Below, one piece after another: positions 1 to 7,834 of a stretch of 32,825 nt of DNA. The first letter of the stretch is position 1, and every line of letters starts with the position of its first letter. Position numbers and translations under genes: made by a program. The stretch is from DATEAV01 sp964513155 (GTDB lineage Bacteria > Chloroflexota > Anaerolineae > Anaerolineales > E44-bin32): contig CAZEMA010000017.1 of assembly GCA_964513155.1 (NCBI GenBank), forward strand, positions 1 to 32,825, given 5' to 3'. Below the pieces are notes generated by a model, which was not told the DNA's origin, made no database searches, and saw only the letters and a list, made by a program, of their open reading frames with translations.

Positions 1-233
1 CTGGCCTCGTCACCCTCAGCCGAAGCTACGCCTCCAATACTCGGATGAGCATCCAATTGACGCATGACGCGCCGGCCGGCGGAGATGAAGCCTTGGGGAT
101 GTCTCGTCGACCGGTCGCCCCGAGCGGCGAGGCCGTCTCTGGAGAAGAGGGATGTGTCGGGGCCGGCGGCTGACAGCATGGAGAGTGGGTCGCTGCCCTG
201 CAGGCGGCTGCGATCGGCCGTCCCCACCAGGGC
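1..233. other. Non-coding stretch before the first gene
   Basis: I see no convincing gene, RNA gene or promoter here. Open frames exist in several phases, but they have the Arg/Pro/Gly-rich composition typical of antisense frames in GC-rich DNA. The stretch lies just downstream of the stop codon of the first minus-strand gene and may continue into something outside the window. Confidence 0.5.
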
Positions 234-1178
234 TCACTCGACGGCCGGTTGGCGGAACTGGCGCGCCAGGAACTCCCACCCCCAATTGTGACCTTTCAGG
301 TAGTCCAGTCGGGTTTCCATTCTCGCGGGCTGGAGCCCAAACACGCGTGGCAGGGTGCCAAGCTCCGCCGTCCGGTTGGCCGCCAAGTAGTCCAGCCACG
401 AGGTGGAGATCGGCGGCCGCGGCAGCAAGCGCTCAAACGTGGCCGCCATGCCACGCAGCAAGGGCTGGCGAGCCGAAACGAGGATACGCCGAATGCCGGC
501 AGCCTGCATGACCGTGCGGACAGTCTGGGCAAAGGTCATGAATTCGGGCCCGCCGATCGCGTAGGTCTGGTTGACCGTGCCCGCCTCTTCGAGGGCCCAG
601 GAGATGCAAGTTGCCACATCCTCCACCCAGATCGGCTGGAGCAGAGACGATCCATCCCCTGGGAGGGGAAACACGAAGGGCGCAATGGCCAGGCTCATGG
701 CCAGCCAGCAGGTGAAGCTGTCTCCGGGTCCAAAGGCAACAGCTGTGCGCAGAATGGTGAACGCCACGCCGCTCCGGCGGATGTGGTCTTCCGCCTGGGC
801 CTTGGCCCGCAGCAGCGGGTAGGCAGAGGATCGGCTCGCGCCAAGATGACTTACGAAGACCAGGTGCCGAACGCCCGCCTCTGCAGCAGCCTCAACCAGA
901 TTGCGCGTGCCCTCAACATCGACCGAGGCCAGATCCGCTCGGTCAGCCGATCTCTCTGCGCCCGCCAGGTGGATGACCGTCTCGACGCCGACCAGGGAGG
1001 CCCTGAGGCCGCGTTGGTCGGAGAGGCCGGCCAGGGCAACGTCCGCGGCGACGCCCCGAGGCAGGTTAGGGCTTCTGCGCGACGGCCGGAGCAGAATGCG
1101 AACAGGATAGCCATCCTCGGCCAGACGGCGAAGGACCGAACGCCCAAGGAACCCTGTACCACCTGTAACGAGAATCAT
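234..1178 (-). CDS. NAD(P)-binding SDR protein, NDUFA9-like (atypical SDR)
   Basis: This 314-residue protein begins with a Rossmann-fold nucleotide-binding motif (TGGTGFLG, residues 5-12) and contains an IHLAGAE-type strand and FVSHLGAS near residues 107-114. The usual extended-SDR YxxxK is not intact. The region SSAYPLLRAKAQAE instead resembles the atypical SDRs related to complex I subunit NDUFA9 and to NmrA/NAD-dependent epimerases. The family binds NAD(P)H. Its members serve as quinone-oxidoreductase accessory factors or sugar/steroid-modifying enzymes, and I cannot assign a substrate. The ATG start is preceded by a modest purine-rich site. An extended -10 box sits about 73 nt upstream, so the gene is probably transcribed alone. 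Confidence is high for the fold and low for the exact role. Confidence 0.85.
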   Translation of the reverse strand: MILVTGGTGFLGRSVLRRLAEDGYPVRILLRPSRRSPNLPRGVAADVALAGLSDQRGLRASLVGVETVIHLAGAERSADRADLASVDVEGTRNLVEAAAEAGVRHLVFVSHLGASRSSAYPLLRAKAQAEDHIRRSGVAFTILRTAVAFGPGDSFTCWLAMSLAIAPFVFPLPGDGSSLLQPIWVEDVATCISWALEEAGTVNQTYAIGGPEFMTFAQTVRTVMQAAGIRRILVSARQPLLRGMAATFERLLPRPPISTSWLDYLAANRTAELGTLPRVFGLQPARMETRLDYLKGHNWGWEFLARQFRQPAVE

Positions 1179-1251
1179 CCAATCCGTTGCCCTCTGGGAC
1201 GCTGTCCACTCGCCATGAACGCCAGGACGAGCTGATGGAGGGCCGCCGGCG

Positions 1252-1260
1252 ATTGTAGCA
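1252..1260 (-). promoter_or_regulatory. Extended -10 promoter element for the NDUFA9-like gene
   Basis: On the minus strand the sequence reads TGCTACAAT, an extended -10 (TGnTAnAAT). It would start transcription about 67 nt before the ATG at 1178. No good -35 is visible, which is usual for extended -10 promoters. Confidence 0.5.
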
Positions 1261-1369
1261 CACGGCTTGTGCAGACCAGAGGGTGCCGCCCGGCCAGCGG
1301 CGCGGCTCGTCCGGATCGTCCGACTCTCTCCGCGCGGAGGTTCAACCCCTCGCCAGCAGCGAATCGCGC

Positions 1370-1399
1370 AGGAACCCGGTGCAACACATCCGGGTTCCT
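1370..1399 (-). terminator. Perfect 10-bp GC-rich hairpin after trx
   Basis: AGGAACCCGG and CCGGGTTCCT form a perfect 10-bp stem around a 10-nt loop, 26 nt beyond the thioredoxin stop codon. There is no T-run after it on either strand, so it is at best an atypical intrinsic terminator or an mRNA 3'-end stabiliser for the trx transcript. Confidence 0.45.
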
Positions 1400-1425
1400 C
1401 GCCTCACAAGCCTGCAGAGCGCATG

Positions 1426-1779
1426 CTAGTTCGCTGGCTTGCTGCCTGCTGCGGTGAGCAGCTCTTCCGCCATGTCGCGCAGGAATTCCTCGGGAGCCGT
1501 ACCTACTTGGCGATGGACTTCAACTCCCTTGGCCATGAAGAGGAGGGTCGGAATCCCCTGAACCCCATATTGGCTCGCCAGGCGGGAGTCCTTGTCCACA
1601 TCCACCTTGACCACGAGCAGCCGGCCCGCATAGTCGGCCGCAATCTTGCTCAGGATCGGCGCCACCATCTTGCAGGGCCCGCACCACTCCGCCCAGAAGT
1701 CCACCACCACCGGCAACTCCGACTGAATCACCACCTTTTCAAACGCGGCATCGCTCACGTCAACCGGCTCTTTCACCAT
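1426..1779 (-). CDS. trxA: Thioredoxin
   Basis: The gene encodes a full-length 117-residue thioredoxin, a cytoplasmic dithiol-disulfide reductant of proteins such as ribonucleotide reductase and peroxiredoxins. The active site WCGPC lies at residues 32-36 after the FWAEW strand, and the cis-proline loop GIPTL at residues 75-79. The start is fixed by a good Shine-Dalgarno sequence (AAGGAG) 7 nt before the ATG. It follows the OsmC-family gene at 93 bp in the same orientation. The two could form a small redox/peroxide-defence operon, since OsmC-type peroxidases need a dithiol reductant. That link is inferred. Confidence 0.93.
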   Translation of the reverse strand: MVKEPVDVSDAAFEKVVIQSELPVVVDFWAEWCGPCKMVAPILSKIAADYAGRLLVVKVDVDKDSRLASQYGVQGIPTLLFMAKGVEVHRQVGTAPEEFLRDMAEELLTAAGSKPAN

Positions 1780-1872
1780 ACCTCGCTCCTTGGCCAGAAT
1801 CGGCGCCCGAATCTTACCACGGGCACCGCCCGTTGGGCAGAAAGCGCCCGAGCTGGGCGGAGCGCCCCGCCA

Positions 1873-2292
1873 TCACTCTTCCGCCGGCAGGATCTCAAAG
1901 TCGGTCGAGATGGCCACCGTCGGCCGCAACGAATCGGCAACCGAGCAGTACTTCTCCTCGGAGAGCGCAATCGCCTGCTGAACGGCCTTCTCCGTCAGGC
2001 CAGATCCGGCAAGCCGGTAGTGAAGGTGCGCCCGGCGGTAGCCCCATGGGGGGTCCGCGTCTTGCTCCCCGCTGATCTCCACTTCCAGCCGGGAGAGTGG
2101 CATCCGCTTCTTACTCAAGATCCTCACCACGTCTACCGAGCTGCAGGCACCCAGGGCGATCAGCAACAGCTCCGAGGGGTTGACCCCAGTATCGTTCTCC
2201 TCGTCTTGGGTGGACACCACCACGGCATGCCCGCCGCTGTCCGTCCCCACGAACTGGCTCTTCTCGACCCAAACCACCCTTGCCTTCGCCAT
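1873..2292 (-). CDS. OsmC/Ohr-family thiol peroxidase-like protein
   Basis: The 139-residue protein has the OsmC layout: an N-terminal beta-rich segment (FVGTDSGGHAVVVST), then NPSELLLIALGAC with the first cysteine at residue 50, and EEKYCSVADSL with the second at residue 116. In the OsmC/Ohr family these two cysteines reduce organic hydroperoxides, although some members have other or unknown roles. The ATG at 2292 gives the expected family N-terminus (MAKARVVWVE). It lies only 3 bp from an assembly gap, so the ribosome-binding site and promoter cannot be seen. Thioredoxin follows downstream. Confidence 0.88.
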   Translation of the reverse strand: MAKARVVWVEKSQFVGTDSGGHAVVVSTQDEENDTGVNPSELLLIALGACSSVDVVRILSKKRMPLSRLEVEISGEQDADPPWGYRRAHLHYRLAGSGLTEKAVQQAIALSEEKYCSVADSLRPTVAISTDFEILPAEE

Positions 2293-2294
2293 GG

Positions 2295-2394
2295 NNNNNN
2301 NNNNNNNNNNNNNNNNNNNNNNNNNNNNNNNNNNNNNNNNNNNNNNNNNNNNNNNNNNNNNNNNNNNNNNNNNNNNNNNNNNNNNNNNNNNNNN
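2295..2394. other. Assembly gap (100 N)
   Basis: A run of exactly 100 N. Unlike the other two gaps, its flanking sequences are not copies of each other, so real sequence is probably missing here. The missing part would include the upstream region of the OsmC-family gene and the 3' end of the SDR remnant. Confidence 0.95.
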
Positions 2395-2604
2395 CACGCA
2401 AGGTAGCGAGGCGGATGTGCCAAGCCTCAACACTACTCAGGGACCGGATGGCGGAGGCGATGTCTTCCGGCTCGCCGATGCAACGCGCGGGGAGTCTCCT
2501 CCAGGAAGTAGGCCGCCTGCTTGGGATCACCGAGCATGTCATGGGTCAGGCCGGCGAGCACCATGCGAGAAGAAACCGCGTTCACGTTGATGTCATAGCC
2601 TGAA
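2395..2604 (-). pseudogene. Frameshifted C-terminal remnant of an SDR (FabG-like) dehydrogenase
   Basis: One minus-strand frame reads YDINVNAVSSRMVLAGLTHD and continues DMLGDPKQAAYFLEETPRA. The neighbouring frame then continues RCIGEPEDIASAIRSLSS to LATLR. Joined, these match the classical SDR C-terminal pattern (INVNAVSPGMV ... GEPEDIASAI-FLSS ... GATLRVDGG). One extra base near 2486-2490 breaks the frame. Conserved positions are also worn: SPG became SSR, and the SSEEA-ITG region became SSVEAWHIRLA. Nothing SDR-like precedes it in any frame, so the N-terminal two thirds are missing. The 3' end runs into the gap. It is a decayed gene rather than a functional enzyme, unless the frameshift is an assembly error, which would not explain the missing N-terminus. 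Confidence 0.7.
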
Positions 2605-2671
2605 CAGTTCACAACGGTCCCTCGCCGTGTCCCTCCCGAGCTTCTGTCGAGGAGCCTCCCAAGGGAGCCGA

Positions 2672-2680
2672 TGGTATAAT
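2672..2680 (+). promoter_or_regulatory. Extended -10 promoter of the zinc-ribbon/scpA operon
   Basis: TGGTATAAT is a consensus extended -10, 32 nt before the ATG at 2713. A GGGAGG ribosome-binding site follows at about 2704-2709. The -35 region is weak. Confidence 0.65.
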
Positions 2681-2712
2681 CCTCCGCGTCGGTCAGCCCG
2701 CCTGGGAGGCAC

Positions 2713-3162
2713 ATGGAGACGATTCTGACCTGTCCAACCTGCGGCACAGCGGGCCTACCCGGTGACAGCGTTGCCTGCCCGAACTGCGGCAGAGCCTTGC
2801 CAGCCCATCTGCTTTGCCCCGCCTGTGGCACGGACAATCCATCCGAGGCCCAAGTCTGCAGCCGCTGTGGCGAGCCGCTGACGGTCGCTGCCCGAGTCTT
2901 GGAACGAGACCCCGGCCGCCAGATGCCGCCCTGGCTCTCACGGGTGCGAGAACAGGCGGCCAGCCTCAAGCAAGATGGCGAGCGCGCCGCCGAGAGCCGC
3001 ATAGAGACTCTCCGCCAGGTGGACCGGGTGCGCCAGGCTCGGGAGCTCCAGGAAGAGGCGACCACGGCCAAACGGGAGCGCAAGGCTCTTCTGGTCCTGG
3101 GAGGCACGATCGTGTTCATCGTTGTCGTCGCGATCGCCTACCTGATTCTCACCCTCTTGTGA
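2713..3162 (+). CDS. Double zinc-ribbon, coiled-coil, tail-anchored membrane protein
   Basis: The 149-residue protein carries two CxxC-x(10-11)-CxxC zinc ribbons, with cysteines at 7/10/22/25 and 35/38/49/52. A charged, probably helical or coiled-coil segment follows (residues 75-122), then one C-terminal membrane helix (about 126-148), giving a tail-anchored topology with the ribbons in the cytoplasm. No enzyme domain is visible. Proteins of this kind are usually annotated only as zinc-ribbon proteins. It has its own extended -10 promoter and Shine-Dalgarno. Its TGA ends 1 nt before the scpA start, so the two are co-transcribed and probably translationally coupled. The function is unknown. 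Confidence 0.82.
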   Translation: METILTCPTCGTAGLPGDSVACPNCGRALPAHLLCPACGTDNPSEAQVCSRCGEPLTVAARVLERDPGRQMPPWLSRVREQAASLKQDGERAAESRIETLRQVDRVRQARELQEEATTAKRERKALLVLGGTIVFIVVVAIAYLILTLL

Positions 3163-3163
3163 C

Positions 3164-3934
3164 ATGCTCGCCGCGCCGGCCTACAGCATCCAGCTCCCGG
3201 TCTACCAAGGCCCCCTCGATCTCCTCCTCGACCTGATCGAACGAGCCGAACTCGACATCACGCGGGTGGCGCTCGCCCAGGTTACCGGTCAATACCTGGC
3301 GTACCTCCGCGAGTTGCCCGAACGCAGCTTGGCCGATCTGGCGTCCTTCTTGATCATCGCCGCCCGCTTGCTCCAGATCAAGTCCGAGGCATTGCTGCCC
3401 AGGCCGCCGGCGCGCGAGCCGAACGAGGAAGACCCGGGCGAGGCGCTTGCCCGGCAGCTGATCGCCTACAAGAAGTACAAGCAGATCGCCTATCTGTTGT
3501 CAGAACGAGAAGCTTCGGGGCTCAGAACCTACCTGCGGGTTGCCGCACCGCCGGCGCTGGCAGCGGCGCTTGATCTCACCGGGTTGAAGCCTGAGGACCT
3601 TCGGCGGGCGCTCCTGGAAGCGCTTGCGCCTCAGCAGGATGGCCCTCCCCTCAGCGAAGTGGTCTCCCCACCCAAGGTGAGCATCCGCGACCAGATCCGC
3701 CTGATCCTCACGTCGATGCGCTCCCGCGGCAAGACGACGTTTCGCAGGCTGCTGCGAAAGGTCCACTCGCGGCTAGAAGTTGTCGTGACCTTCCTGGCGA
3801 TGCTTGAGCTGATGAAACAGGATCGCGTCGCCGTCCAACAAGAGACGCTCTTCGGGGACATCGAGTTGCTGCCATCCGGGACCGCCGCGGATGCGGCTCA
3901 GGAGATCGACTTCGACCTGGAGTTCGACAAGTAG
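3164..3934 (+). CDS. scpA: Segregation and condensation protein A
   Basis: The 256-residue kleisin bridges the SMC heads with ScpB in the bacterial condensin that compacts and separates chromosomes. The family N-terminus is clear (PVYQGPLDLLLDLIERAELDI, about residues 13-33), followed by the helical region with the ARLLQIKSEALLPRP segment. The C-terminal winged helix includes FRRLLRKVHSRLEVVVTFLAMLELMKQDRV, with the characteristic FLAMLEL. The length is normal. It starts 1 nt after the upstream zinc-ribbon gene. scpB is not adjacent, although it often is in other bacteria. The last 37 bp overlap the end of the convergent VanZ-like gene. Confidence 0.93.
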   Translation: MLAAPAYSIQLPVYQGPLDLLLDLIERAELDITRVALAQVTGQYLAYLRELPERSLADLASFLIIAARLLQIKSEALLPRPPAREPNEEDPGEALARQLIAYKKYKQIAYLLSEREASGLRTYLRVAAPPALAAALDLTGLKPEDLRRALLEALAPQQDGPPLSEVVSPPKVSIRDQIRLILTSMRSRGKTTFRRLLRKVHSRLEVVVTFLAMLELMKQDRVAVQQETLFGDIELLPSGTAADAAQEIDFDLEFDK

Positions 3935-4287
3935 CCCGATCCGAAGAGCAAGGCGACTGCGGCGCCCGCCGTATCGATCACAACATCCGTCAGCCTGGAG
4001 CTCCGCCCCTCCACAAACGATTGGTGATACTCATCGCTCAGGGCAAAGAGGACTGCCATCAGAAGCGCCAGAAGTGCCCGGTAGCTGGTTCTCAGGCGAG
4101 GCGGCAGAGCATAGAAGTAAGCGAGGCCCAGTAGAGCGTATCCCAGCGCATGGCCGCCCTTCTTGAGGAGGAGATCCAGCGTCCCCAGGTTGGGCAGGGC
4201 TTCCGAAGGCACCGACGACAAGGTGAAGATCAAACCCATCACGACCAACGCCGGCAGCCAGCGCGCAAAGAACCGCAGGGGCGACAT
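3898..4287 (-). CDS. VanZ-like integral membrane protein
   Basis: The 129-residue protein has about four membrane helices and the VanZ-family signatures: KxGHALGYALLG around residues 42-52 and the SDEYHQSFVEGRSSRLTDVVIDTAGA block around residues 84-109. VanZ was named for low-level teicoplanin resistance, but most family members are of unknown function. The gene converges on scpA with a 37-bp tail-to-tail overlap. Upstream it shares a 50-bp divergent spacer with the yyaL-like gene. An extended -10 box ends 6 nt before the ATG, so the transcript is predicted to be leaderless. Confidence 0.85.
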   Translation of the reverse strand: MSPLRFFARWLPALVVMGLIFTLSSVPSEALPNLGTLDLLLKKGGHALGYALLGLAYFYALPPRLRTSYRALLALLMAVLFALSDEYHQSFVEGRSSRLTDVVIDTAGAAVALLFGSGYLSNSRSKSIS

Positions 4288-4293
4288 GGCCGC

Positions 4294-4302
4294 ATTGTAC
4301 CA
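4294..4302 (-). promoter_or_regulatory. Extended -10 box predicting a leaderless VanZ-like transcript
   Basis: The minus strand reads TGGTACAAT and the ATG begins 6 nt after it. With the usual 6-8 nt from -10 to +1, transcription would start at or beside the A of the start codon. The -35 match is poor. Confidence 0.5.
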
Positions 4303-4337
4303 TTCTTGCCCAATCGTCCGTTCTCACCAGAGGTCCG

Positions 4338-6398
4338 ATGCCCAACCGGCTGGCCAGAGAAACCTCCCCCTACCTCCGCCAACACGCCCATAACCCCGTT
4401 GACTGGCACCCGTGGGGCCCGGAGGCGCTCGCCCTGGCCCAGTCCCAGGACCGGCCCATCTTCCTAAGCATCGGCTACTCCACGTGCCACTGGTGCCATG
4501 TCATGGCCCATGAGTCCTTTGAAGACCCGGCGACCGCGACGTTGATGAACGAGCACTTCATCAACATCAAGGTAGACCGCGAGGAACGTCCGGATCTCGA
4601 CGCTCTGTACATGCAGGCGGTGGTGGCGATGACCGGCCAAGGGGGCTGGCCGATGTCGGTCTTCCTCACGCCCCTCGGAGAACCCTTCTTCGGAGGGACC
4701 TACTTCCCGCCGATCGAACGGCATGGCTTGCCAGCGTTTCGCCAGGTCTTGCTCACCGTCGCCAATGCCTGGGAATCTGACCGGGAGCGCATGCAGAGCA
4801 GCGCGACCCGACTCACGGAACACCTGAGGCAATCCTTTGCAGCGGGCACCGGCGCCTCAAGCCCCCAGGAGACGGTCCTGGATCGTGCCGCCGAGCTTCT
4901 GTCTCGCGACTACGACTGGACCCATGGCGGCTGGGGGAGCGCGCCCAAGTTTCCGCCGTCCCAGGCCATCGAATTCCTCCTCAGGCGACACGATCGAACC
5001 CGCGAGGCGCTTGCCCTGGACATGGCGAAGCACGCCCTGGAATCCATGGCCCGGGGCGGCATCTTCGACCACGTGGGCGGAGGCTTCCACCGGTACACCA
5101 CCGACAGTCACTGGCTCGTTCCCCACTTCGAGAAAACGTTGGTTGACAACGCCTTGCTGGCGGCGACCTACCTGCACGCTTGGCTTGTGACCGGTGAGCC
5201 GGCATTCCGTCGGGTATCCGAGTCCACACTTGACTTCATGCTGCGAGAGATGAGACTGCCCGAAGGCGGCCTCGCCTCCGCCCTTGATGCCGACTCGGAA
5301 GGCGAGGAAGGCCGGTTCTACCTCTGGTCGCTGGGCGAAGTCGCTCACGCGCTGGGCGACGCAGAGCTGGCCGATCTCTTCTCTGCGGCCTTTGGTCTCA
5401 CCCAAGCCGGGAGCTTCGAGGGCAGGGGTATCCTCCATCGCGCGCTTGACGACCAGGCACTCACCCAGCGGTTCCATCTCTCCCCTCCCAACCTGCAGGA
5501 CCGACTGGATGCCGCCAGGTCGGCCCTCCTGATCGCCCGCTCCGGCCGCGTGCGGCCGGCTACGGACGACAAGGTGGTCGCCGAATGGAATGGACTGGCC
5601 ATCAGCGCGTTGGCCGAAGCAGCACGCGCCCTGGCGCGGGCCGACTACCTCGAAGCCGCGCAAGCGGTTGCGGGATTCGTCCTTCCCCAGATGGGCGGAG
5701 ATGGCCGGCTGATGCGCACCTGGCGCGAGGGCCAGGCCCGGAACCCCGGCTGCCTGGCCGACCATGCCACGTTGGCCAGCGGCTTGCTCTCCCTGTACCA
5801 GACAGATTTCAACCCCCGCTGGTTCGAAGCAGCAGCGCGCCTGGCGGGACAGATCCTCGACCGCTTCGTCGATCCTCAGGGTGGCTTCTTCGACACACCC
5901 GACGATGCCAACGAGCTTGTGGCCCGGCCGCGCTCCGTCGCCGACAGCGGCTCCCCCAGCGGTACTTCCATGGCGGCGGAGTTGCTCCTGCGGATGTCCG
6001 CGCTCACCGGGGATGACCGATACGCAGCCGCCGCCGGGCCGGCGATCCTAACCTGGCAAGAAACGATCGGGAACCATCCAACCGCCTATGCCGGCCTGCT
6101 CAACGCATTCGACTTCATGACCGGCCCTCAGACCCAGCTTGCCATCGCTGGCGATCCCGGCGATGCCCGCTTCCAAGCCCTGGCAGCCGTCGCGGCTCGC
6201 CGCTACCTGCCTCGGACCGTCGTTGCCGGCGGCAACCCCGCCAACCCTGCGGCTCCCCGCCTGCTCTCGGGGCGTCATCCCGAATCACTGGAGCCGACCG
6301 CCTACCTCTGCCAGGGCTTCGCGTGCAGGCTCCCCACGACCTCCCCGGAAACGCTCCGGGGACAGCTTGAGGAGATGACCCAGTCGAACCGTCCGTGA
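4338..6398 (+). CDS. Thioredoxin-domain/DUF255 protein, YyaL/SPATA20 family
   Basis: The 686-residue cytoplasmic protein has an N-terminal thioredoxin-like DUF255 domain (about 1-165). Family motifs are RETSPYLRQHAHNPVDW at residues 7-23 and CHWCHVM with the vicinal cysteine pair at residues 50 and 53. The rest is an (alpha/alpha)6-barrel-like region similar to N-acylglucosamine 2-epimerases and glycosidases, with repeated GGFHRY, DADSEGEEG and WNGLAI blocks. Bacterial YyaL and animal SPATA20 belong here; the reaction is not established. A short AGAGG site precedes the ATG. The gene is divergent from the VanZ-like gene and is followed 45 bp later by the chromate-transporter gene. Confidence 0.92.
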   Translation: MPNRLARETSPYLRQHAHNPVDWHPWGPEALALAQSQDRPIFLSIGYSTCHWCHVMAHESFEDPATATLMNEHFINIKVDREERPDLDALYMQAVVAMTGQGGWPMSVFLTPLGEPFFGGTYFPPIERHGLPAFRQVLLTVANAWESDRERMQSSATRLTEHLRQSFAAGTGASSPQETVLDRAAELLSRDYDWTHGGWGSAPKFPPSQAIEFLLRRHDRTREALALDMAKHALESMARGGIFDHVGGGFHRYTTDSHWLVPHFEKTLVDNALLAATYLHAWLVTGEPAFRRVSESTLDFMLREMRLPEGGLASALDADSEGEEGRFYLWSLGEVAHALGDAELADLFSAAFGLTQAGSFEGRGILHRALDDQALTQRFHLSPPNLQDRLDAARSALLIARSGRVRPATDDKVVAEWNGLAISALAEAARALARADYLEAAQAVAGFVLPQMGGDGRLMRTWREGQARNPGCLADHATLASGLLSLYQTDFNPRWFEAAARLAGQILDRFVDPQGGFFDTPDDANELVARPRSVADSGSPSGTSMAAELLLRMSALTGDDRYAAAAGPAILTWQETIGNHPTAYAGLLNAFDFMTGPQTQLAIAGDPGDARFQALAAVAARRYLPRTVVAGGNPANPAAPRLLSGRHPESLEPTAYLCQGFACRLPTTSPETLRGQLEEMTQSNRP

Positions 6399-6443
6399 GT
6401 CCTCTCGCCCCAGGCAGCAGATCTCATCTGCGAGGAGGGTCCG

Positions 6444-6965
6444 ATGGATAAGTGGCTCCAGCTCTTCTGGCTATTCCTCAAGGTCAATCTGCTCACGACC
6501 TCAGGCCCCGCTTCGGTCGGCTTGCTGTACCAGGAGGCGGTCGGCAAGTTCATGACGGAAGCGGAGTTCGTCGAGGCAGTCGGCTTCTCCAGCGCCCTCC
6601 CCGGTAGCGACGCCCTTCAACTCGCCATGTACGTTGGCTACGCCGCGGGCGGCATTCCCGGCTCGCTTGTCGCGCTCCTGGGGTCGATCCTTCCGCCCAC
6701 GGTCATCATGCTGAGTGTCGTGGTCTTTCTCCAGCGGCTTCGGGGCGAGGCCTGGATCGGCGGGTTTGTGCGAGGGCTGGCGCCGGCGATTGCCGTCCTC
6801 ATGGTGCTCGTTGCTTGGCGGGTCTTCCGAGGGGAAGCCGGCAGCGCCGGGATGTGGATGTCGATCGTGATTGCTGGCTTGAGCCTGGTGGCCTACTTGC
6901 TCGAGGCCCCCTCTCCCCTCGTTCTTCTGGCCGCAGGCCTTCTGGGGATGGTGGTCTTCCGATGA
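6444..6965 (+). CDS. Chromate transporter, single CHR domain
   Basis: The 173-residue membrane protein has one CHR (ChrA) domain of about six helices. The N-terminal FWLFLKVNLLTTSGPA segment, the GFSSALPGSDALQLAMYVGY motif (about 47-66) and GSILPPTVIML fit the family, although the usual PGP of the motif reads PGS. Short-chain CHR proteins normally occur as tandem pairs that assemble together. Here there is only one, so the partner is elsewhere or it works as a homo-oligomer. The ATG has a strong GAGGAGG site. The stop codon overlaps the next ATG (ATGA), coupling it to the universal stress protein. Actual transport of chromate is not shown by the sequence. Confidence 0.86.
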   Translation: MDKWLQLFWLFLKVNLLTTSGPASVGLLYQEAVGKFMTEAEFVEAVGFSSALPGSDALQLAMYVGYAAGGIPGSLVALLGSILPPTVIMLSVVVFLQRLRGEAWIGGFVRGLAPAIAVLMVLVAWRVFRGEAGSAGMWMSIVIAGLSLVAYLLEAPSPLVLLAAGLLGMVVFR

Positions 6966-7816
6966 ACGGCCTGGGCCTGCAGCTTCTACTTTGCACAAAC
7001 GGCTCTGCCGCCTCGTTGCCCGCCTTGGAGTATGGCGAGTGGCTGGCGACCCTAGCCCAGCCTCCGGCGATCATTCTGGGGATTGTCGAGCAGGCGAGCC
7101 AACGAGGGGCAGTCGAAGCCGCGACAGAGCAATGCCGGCGGCGTCTCCACGAGGCCCGCTTGGAGGCCGAGGTGCGGATCGTCGAAGGCCGGGCAGAGCG
7201 CGCCATCACGTTGGAGGCGGGGCGGGGTACCTATCTGACAGTCGTGGGTCCCCTGGGCCGATCGACCTTGCGACGCCTCGCTTTGGGCAGCTCTTTCCGC
7301 CGAATCTTCGCAAGCATCCCCACCCCGATCCTGCTGGTCCCGCGTGTCCGCCTCCCCTTACGACGGATCCTGGTCTGCTCCGGCGGTCTCTCCTATGCCA
7401 TCGACGCCGAGCGGCTAGCCGTCTCCCTCGCCAGCCTCACGGGCGCGAGCCTAACCCTGGTGCACGTCGTCGAGCCTGTCACGTTGGACTATCCGCTGGC
7501 CAGAGAGGTGGAGGCTCACTGGCAGACTCTCCTTGCCACGGACACGCCTCAAGGCAGAAACCTCCAGGCAGCAGTGAAGGTTGCCGAGCAGGCGGGGCTG
7601 CCCATTGAGGTCAGAGTCCGACGGGGTAGCCCAGTGGGGGAGATCCTGCGCGAGATACGCCAGGATAACTACGATCTGATCGCCATGGGGTCGGCCTACA
7701 GCGCCCGAAGTCTGCGACGGCTGGCGCTGCCCAACGTGACGGCCGAAGTGGCCGAGGCGGCGGGCTGCCCTGTCCTGACCGTACGGGCGGGTGCAGCGCC
7801 CGGGGCCTCGGCCTGA
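6962..7816 (+). CDS. Universal stress protein with two UspA domains
   Basis: The 284-residue protein has tandem UspA domains (about 1-133 and 134-280). Domain 1 keeps the ATP-binding signature G-x2-G-x9-G-S/T (GPLGRSTLRRLALGSS). In domain 2 the same place reads GSAYSARSLRRLALPN: the second and third glycines are replaced by Ser and Pro, so it may not bind nucleotide. The open frame continues 147 nt upstream, but the ATG at 6962 overlapping the transporter TGA is the natural start and gives a proper first beta strand (LQLLLCTNGS). The coupling suggests the stress protein modulates or senses the transporter, as USP domains do for some other transporters. That is inference. Confidence 0.87.
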   Translation: MNGLGLQLLLCTNGSAASLPALEYGEWLATLAQPPAIILGIVEQASQRGAVEAATEQCRRRLHEARLEAEVRIVEGRAERAITLEAGRGTYLTVVGPLGRSTLRRLALGSSFRRIFASIPTPILLVPRVRLPLRRILVCSGGLSYAIDAERLAVSLASLTGASLTLVHVVEPVTLDYPLAREVEAHWQTLLATDTPQGRNLQAAVKVAEQAGLPIEVRVRRGSPVGEILREIRQDNYDLIAMGSAYSARSLRRLALPNVTAEVAEAAGCPVLTVRAGAAPGASA

Positions 7817-7834
7817 GAGGCCCGGCGCCCTCTC
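7815..7834 (+). terminator. Weak hairpin overlapping the usp stop codon
   Basis: GAGAGG and CCTCTC pair around an 8-nt GC-rich loop right at the end of the universal stress gene. No T-run follows. This is a weak candidate for transcript-end formation. Confidence 0.25.

Noticed and set aside
1267..2406. 379-codon plus-strand frame opposite trxA and the OsmC-family gene
   Set aside because: Antisense shadow that also runs through the N gap.
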